A stretch of DNA of 64,000 nt from Nonomuraea sp. PA05 (GTDB lineage: Bacteria; Actinomycetota; Actinomycetes; Streptosporangiales; Streptosporangiaceae): NCBI RefSeq assembly GCF_008086045.1, contig NZ_VSEY01000023.1, forward strand, positions 124,001-188,000, written 5' to 3'. Position numbers and translations under genes: made by a program. The stretch's first letter is position 1; each line of letters starts with the position of its first letter. Below, one piece after another: positions 62,238 to 64,000 of this stretch. The notes beneath the pieces are model-generated. The model was not told the origin of the DNA. It made no database searches and saw nothing but the letters and a program-made list of their open reading frames with translations.

Positions 62238-63668
62238 ATGAGCCGTGACCTGTGCAGACTGGCGATGACGGTGCTGCATCCGGGGTTCGACGGGACCTCC
62301 GCCCCCGACTGGCTGCGCCGCGCGCTGGGAGAGGGTCTCGGCGGCGTCGTGCTGTTCGCGCGCAACGTCGTCAACCCCCGGCTCGTACGGGAGCTGCGCG
62401 CCGAGCACCCCGGCACCGTGATCGCCATCGACGAGGAGGGCGGCACCGTCACCCGGCTGGAGGTCATGGCCGGCAGCTCCTTCCCCGGCAACCGGGCACT
62501 GGGCGTCGTGGACGACGTGGCGCTCACCGAGCAGGTGGGCCGCCAGATCGGCCGGATGCTCGCGGATCTCGACATCACGCTCGACTACGCGCCCTCCGCC
62601 GACGTGAACGCCAACCCCGCCAACCCGGTCATCGGCGTGCGCTCGTTCGGCCCAGAACCGGACCTCGTCGCCCGCCACACCGTCGCCTACGTGCGCGGCG
62701 TGCAGGGCGCGGGCGTGGCGGCCTGCGCCAAGCACTTCCCCGGCCACGGCGACACCGTCACCGACTCCCACCTGGCGCTGCCCACCGTGCACGCCTCGCG
62801 CGAGGTGCTCGCCGAGCGCGACCTGCCGCCGTTCCGGGCCGCGATCGACGCCGGGGTGCGCTCGATCATGTCCGGCCACCTGCTCGTGCCCGCGCTCGAT
62901 CCGTCGATGCCGGCGACGCTCAGCCGTACCGTCCTGACCGAACTCCTGAGGGGCGAGCTCGGATTCGACGGGATGCTCGTCACCGACGCGATCGAGATGC
63001 GGGCGGTGGCCGCCATGTTCGGCCCCGGCGAGATCGCGGTGCGCGCGATCGCCGCCGGCGTGGACGCCATCTGCGTCGGCCTGACCACCGAGGACGGGCT
63101 GCGCGAGCTGCGCGACGCGCTCGTGGACGCCGTCCGCGACGGCAGGCTGCCCGAGGAGCGGCTGGCCGAGGCCGCCGCGCGGGTGAGCGCGCTGTCCGGC
63201 TGGTACGACGGGCAGTCCCGCGCCAGGGCCGAGGCGCACGACGACCTCGACGAGGGCGTCGGCCTGCGGGCCGCCCGCAGGGCGCTGACCACGTCGGGGG
63301 CCGCCGGGCTGGACCGGGCGCCGCTGGTCGTCGAGATCAACACCCGGCTCAACCAGGCCGTGGACCCCGCCACGCAGACCGGCGTCACCGCCGCGCTGGC
63401 CGCCCTCCTGCCGAACACCGGCAGCGTCCGGCTGGGCCCCGACGGCGAGCTGCCCGTCTTCGACGAGCGGCCGGTCGTGCTGGTGGTGCACGACGCCGCC
63501 CGGCACCCCTGGGTCCGCGACACCGTGGCCAAGGCGCTGGCCGTCCGGCCCGACGCGATCATCGTGGACACCGGCGTCCCGGCCCCGCCACCGGGCGCCA
63601 CGCACGTCGCCACGCACGGCATCTCCAGGGTCTCCGCGCTGGCCGCCGCCGAATGGCTGGTCGCATGA
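62238..63668 (+). CDS. GH3 beta-N-acetylglucosaminidase (NagZ-like)
   Basis: A 476-residue family 3 glycoside hydrolase expected to release GlcNAc from muropeptides or chitobiose. Key motifs are AIDEEGGTVTRLE, KHFPGHGDTVTDSH (acid/base loop of the NagZ type) and the nucleophile Asp in VTDAIEMRAV. The C-terminal 150 residues form an extra domain. No signal peptide is seen, so it is probably cytoplasmic. ATG 62238, with GAAGGA at a good distance, is favoured over ATG 62232. Its stop overlaps the RpiR start. Confidence 0.86.
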   Translation: MSRDLCRLAMTVLHPGFDGTSAPDWLRRALGEGLGGVVLFARNVVNPRLVRELRAEHPGTVIAIDEEGGTVTRLEVMAGSSFPGNRALGVVDDVALTEQVGRQIGRMLADLDITLDYAPSADVNANPANPVIGVRSFGPEPDLVARHTVAYVRGVQGAGVAACAKHFPGHGDTVTDSHLALPTVHASREVLAERDLPPFRAAIDAGVRSIMSGHLLVPALDPSMPATLSRTVLTELLRGELGFDGMLVTDAIEMRAVAAMFGPGEIAVRAIAAGVDAICVGLTTEDGLRELRDALVDAVRDGRLPEERLAEAAARVSALSGWYDGQSRARAEAHDDLDEGVGLRAARRALTTSGAAGLDRAPLVVEINTRLNQAVDPATQTGVTAALAALLPNTGSVRLGPDGELPVFDERPVVLVVHDAARHPWVRDTVAKALAVRPDAIIVDTGVPAPPPGATHVATHGISRVSALAAAEWLVA

Positions 63669-64000
63669 GCGCCGAACCGGCGAACCCGGTCGCGGCCGTA
63701 CGCGCCGTGCTGCCCTCGCTCACCCCGGCGGCCCAGTCGATCGCCCGCCTCATCCTGGACGACCCCGGGCTGGTCGTGCGCAGCACGATCACCGAGTTCA
63801 GCGCCGTGTCCGGGACGAGCGAGGCGACGATCGTGCGCACGGCGCGGGCGCTGGGCTTCACCGGCTACTCGCAGCTCCGCTTCGCGCTGGCCGCGGCCGT
63901 GGCCAAGGAGCCGGAGCGGCTGGTGCCCGGCGACCTCGGGCCCGACGACCCGCTGACGGACGTGATCGCCAAGGTGGCGCGGGCCGAGTCGGAGGCGCTG
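63665..64000 (+). CDS. RpiR/MurR-family regulator, 3' end cut by window
   Basis: The first 112 codons of a MurR/RpiR regulator. The N-terminal helix-turn-helix domain is present (AAQSIARLILDDPGLVVRST, VSGTSEATIVRTARALGFTG, YSQLRFALAAAV). The sugar-phosphate isomerase (SIS) effector domain must lie beyond the window. ATG 63665 overlaps the GH3 stop as ATGA. Such regulators sense GlcNAc-6-P, MurNAc-6-P or related compounds, which fits control of the GH3 gene and perhaps the divergent GH10-like gene. Confidence 0.85.
   Translation, partial: MSAEPANPVAAVRAVLPSLTPAAQSIARLILDDPGLVVRSTITEFSAVSGTSEATIVRTARALGFTGYSQLRFALAAAVAKEPERLVPGDLGPDDPLTDVIAKVARAESEAL

Overview
The window is very GC-rich, with strong third-position GC bias, many GTG and TTG starts and many 4-nt ATGA/GTGA/TTGA overlaps between genes. 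Gene content points to a filamentous actinomycete of the Streptomyces/Streptosporangiaceae type: MarR, TetR, XRE and ECF regulators, a Ser/Thr receptor kinase, an SCO4848-like membrane protein beside a D,D-carboxypeptidase and a YihY protein, and a BMP nucleoside transporter next to cdd/deoA/add. A Nonomuraea-like genus is my guess and is not proven. I see no rRNA, tRNA, CRISPR array, transposase or prophage.

Layout. 1-5.1 kb: an Lrp regulator coupled to an M20 peptidase, then purine nucleoside phosphorylase, a phosphohexomutase-family enzyme and a nucleotidyltransferase-like protein. 5.15-6.6 kb: a less GC-rich AAA ATPase gene preceded by an unusual repeat. 6.6-9.0 kb: a MerR / ECF sigma / GyrI-domain operon whose first junction is a 41-bp tandem repeat. 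9.1-12.0 kb: TetR, acyl-CoA ligase and enoyl-CoA hydratase. 12.0-14.7 kb: a membrane protein, adenosine deaminase, a cupin and a lipoprotein. 14.8-18.5 kb: a membrane-anchored propeller protein, an MFS pump and its MarR regulator. 18.5-25.3 kb: one long operon for nucleoside uptake and breakdown (BMP lipoprotein, ABC ATPase, two permeases, cytidine deaminase, thymidine phosphorylase). 25.5-35 kb: a secreted peptidase, an M20D amidohydrolase, a PGM1-like ATP-grasp enzyme, carboxypeptidase, YihY, and an amidohydrolase with a divergent MarR. 35-41 kb: haloalkane dehalogenase with a divergent MarR, an XRE regulator with two small proteins, an alpha/beta hydrolase and a beta-lactamase-like hydrolase. 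41-51 kb: trpS, a CNNM/CorC protein, galE, mdh, a kinase fused to a solute-binding domain, an enoyl-reductase-like protein, a lipoprotein and a polysaccharide deacetylase. 51-60.4 kb: a giant single-chain acyl-CoA carboxylase, icd, a DUF3017 protein, citrate synthase and an FHA-HTH regulator. 60.6-64 kb: a GH10-like hydrolase, a GH3 hexosaminidase and the start of an RpiR/MurR regulator.

The clearest metabolic theme is nucleoside salvage. The BMP/ABC system imports nucleosides; Cdd, Add, DeoA and PNP deaminate and phosphorolyse them; the phosphomutase may pass the sugar phosphate on. A second theme is central carbon metabolism (mdh, icd, citrate synthase, carboxylase), and a third is envelope turnover (carboxypeptidase, deacetylase, GH3 with RpiR).

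The most unusual structural feature is a set of short tandem duplications at gene ends and gene-gene junctions. In two of them (8.1 kb and 19.75 kb) the duplication creates tiny ORFs that form a stop-restart relay between two coupled genes.
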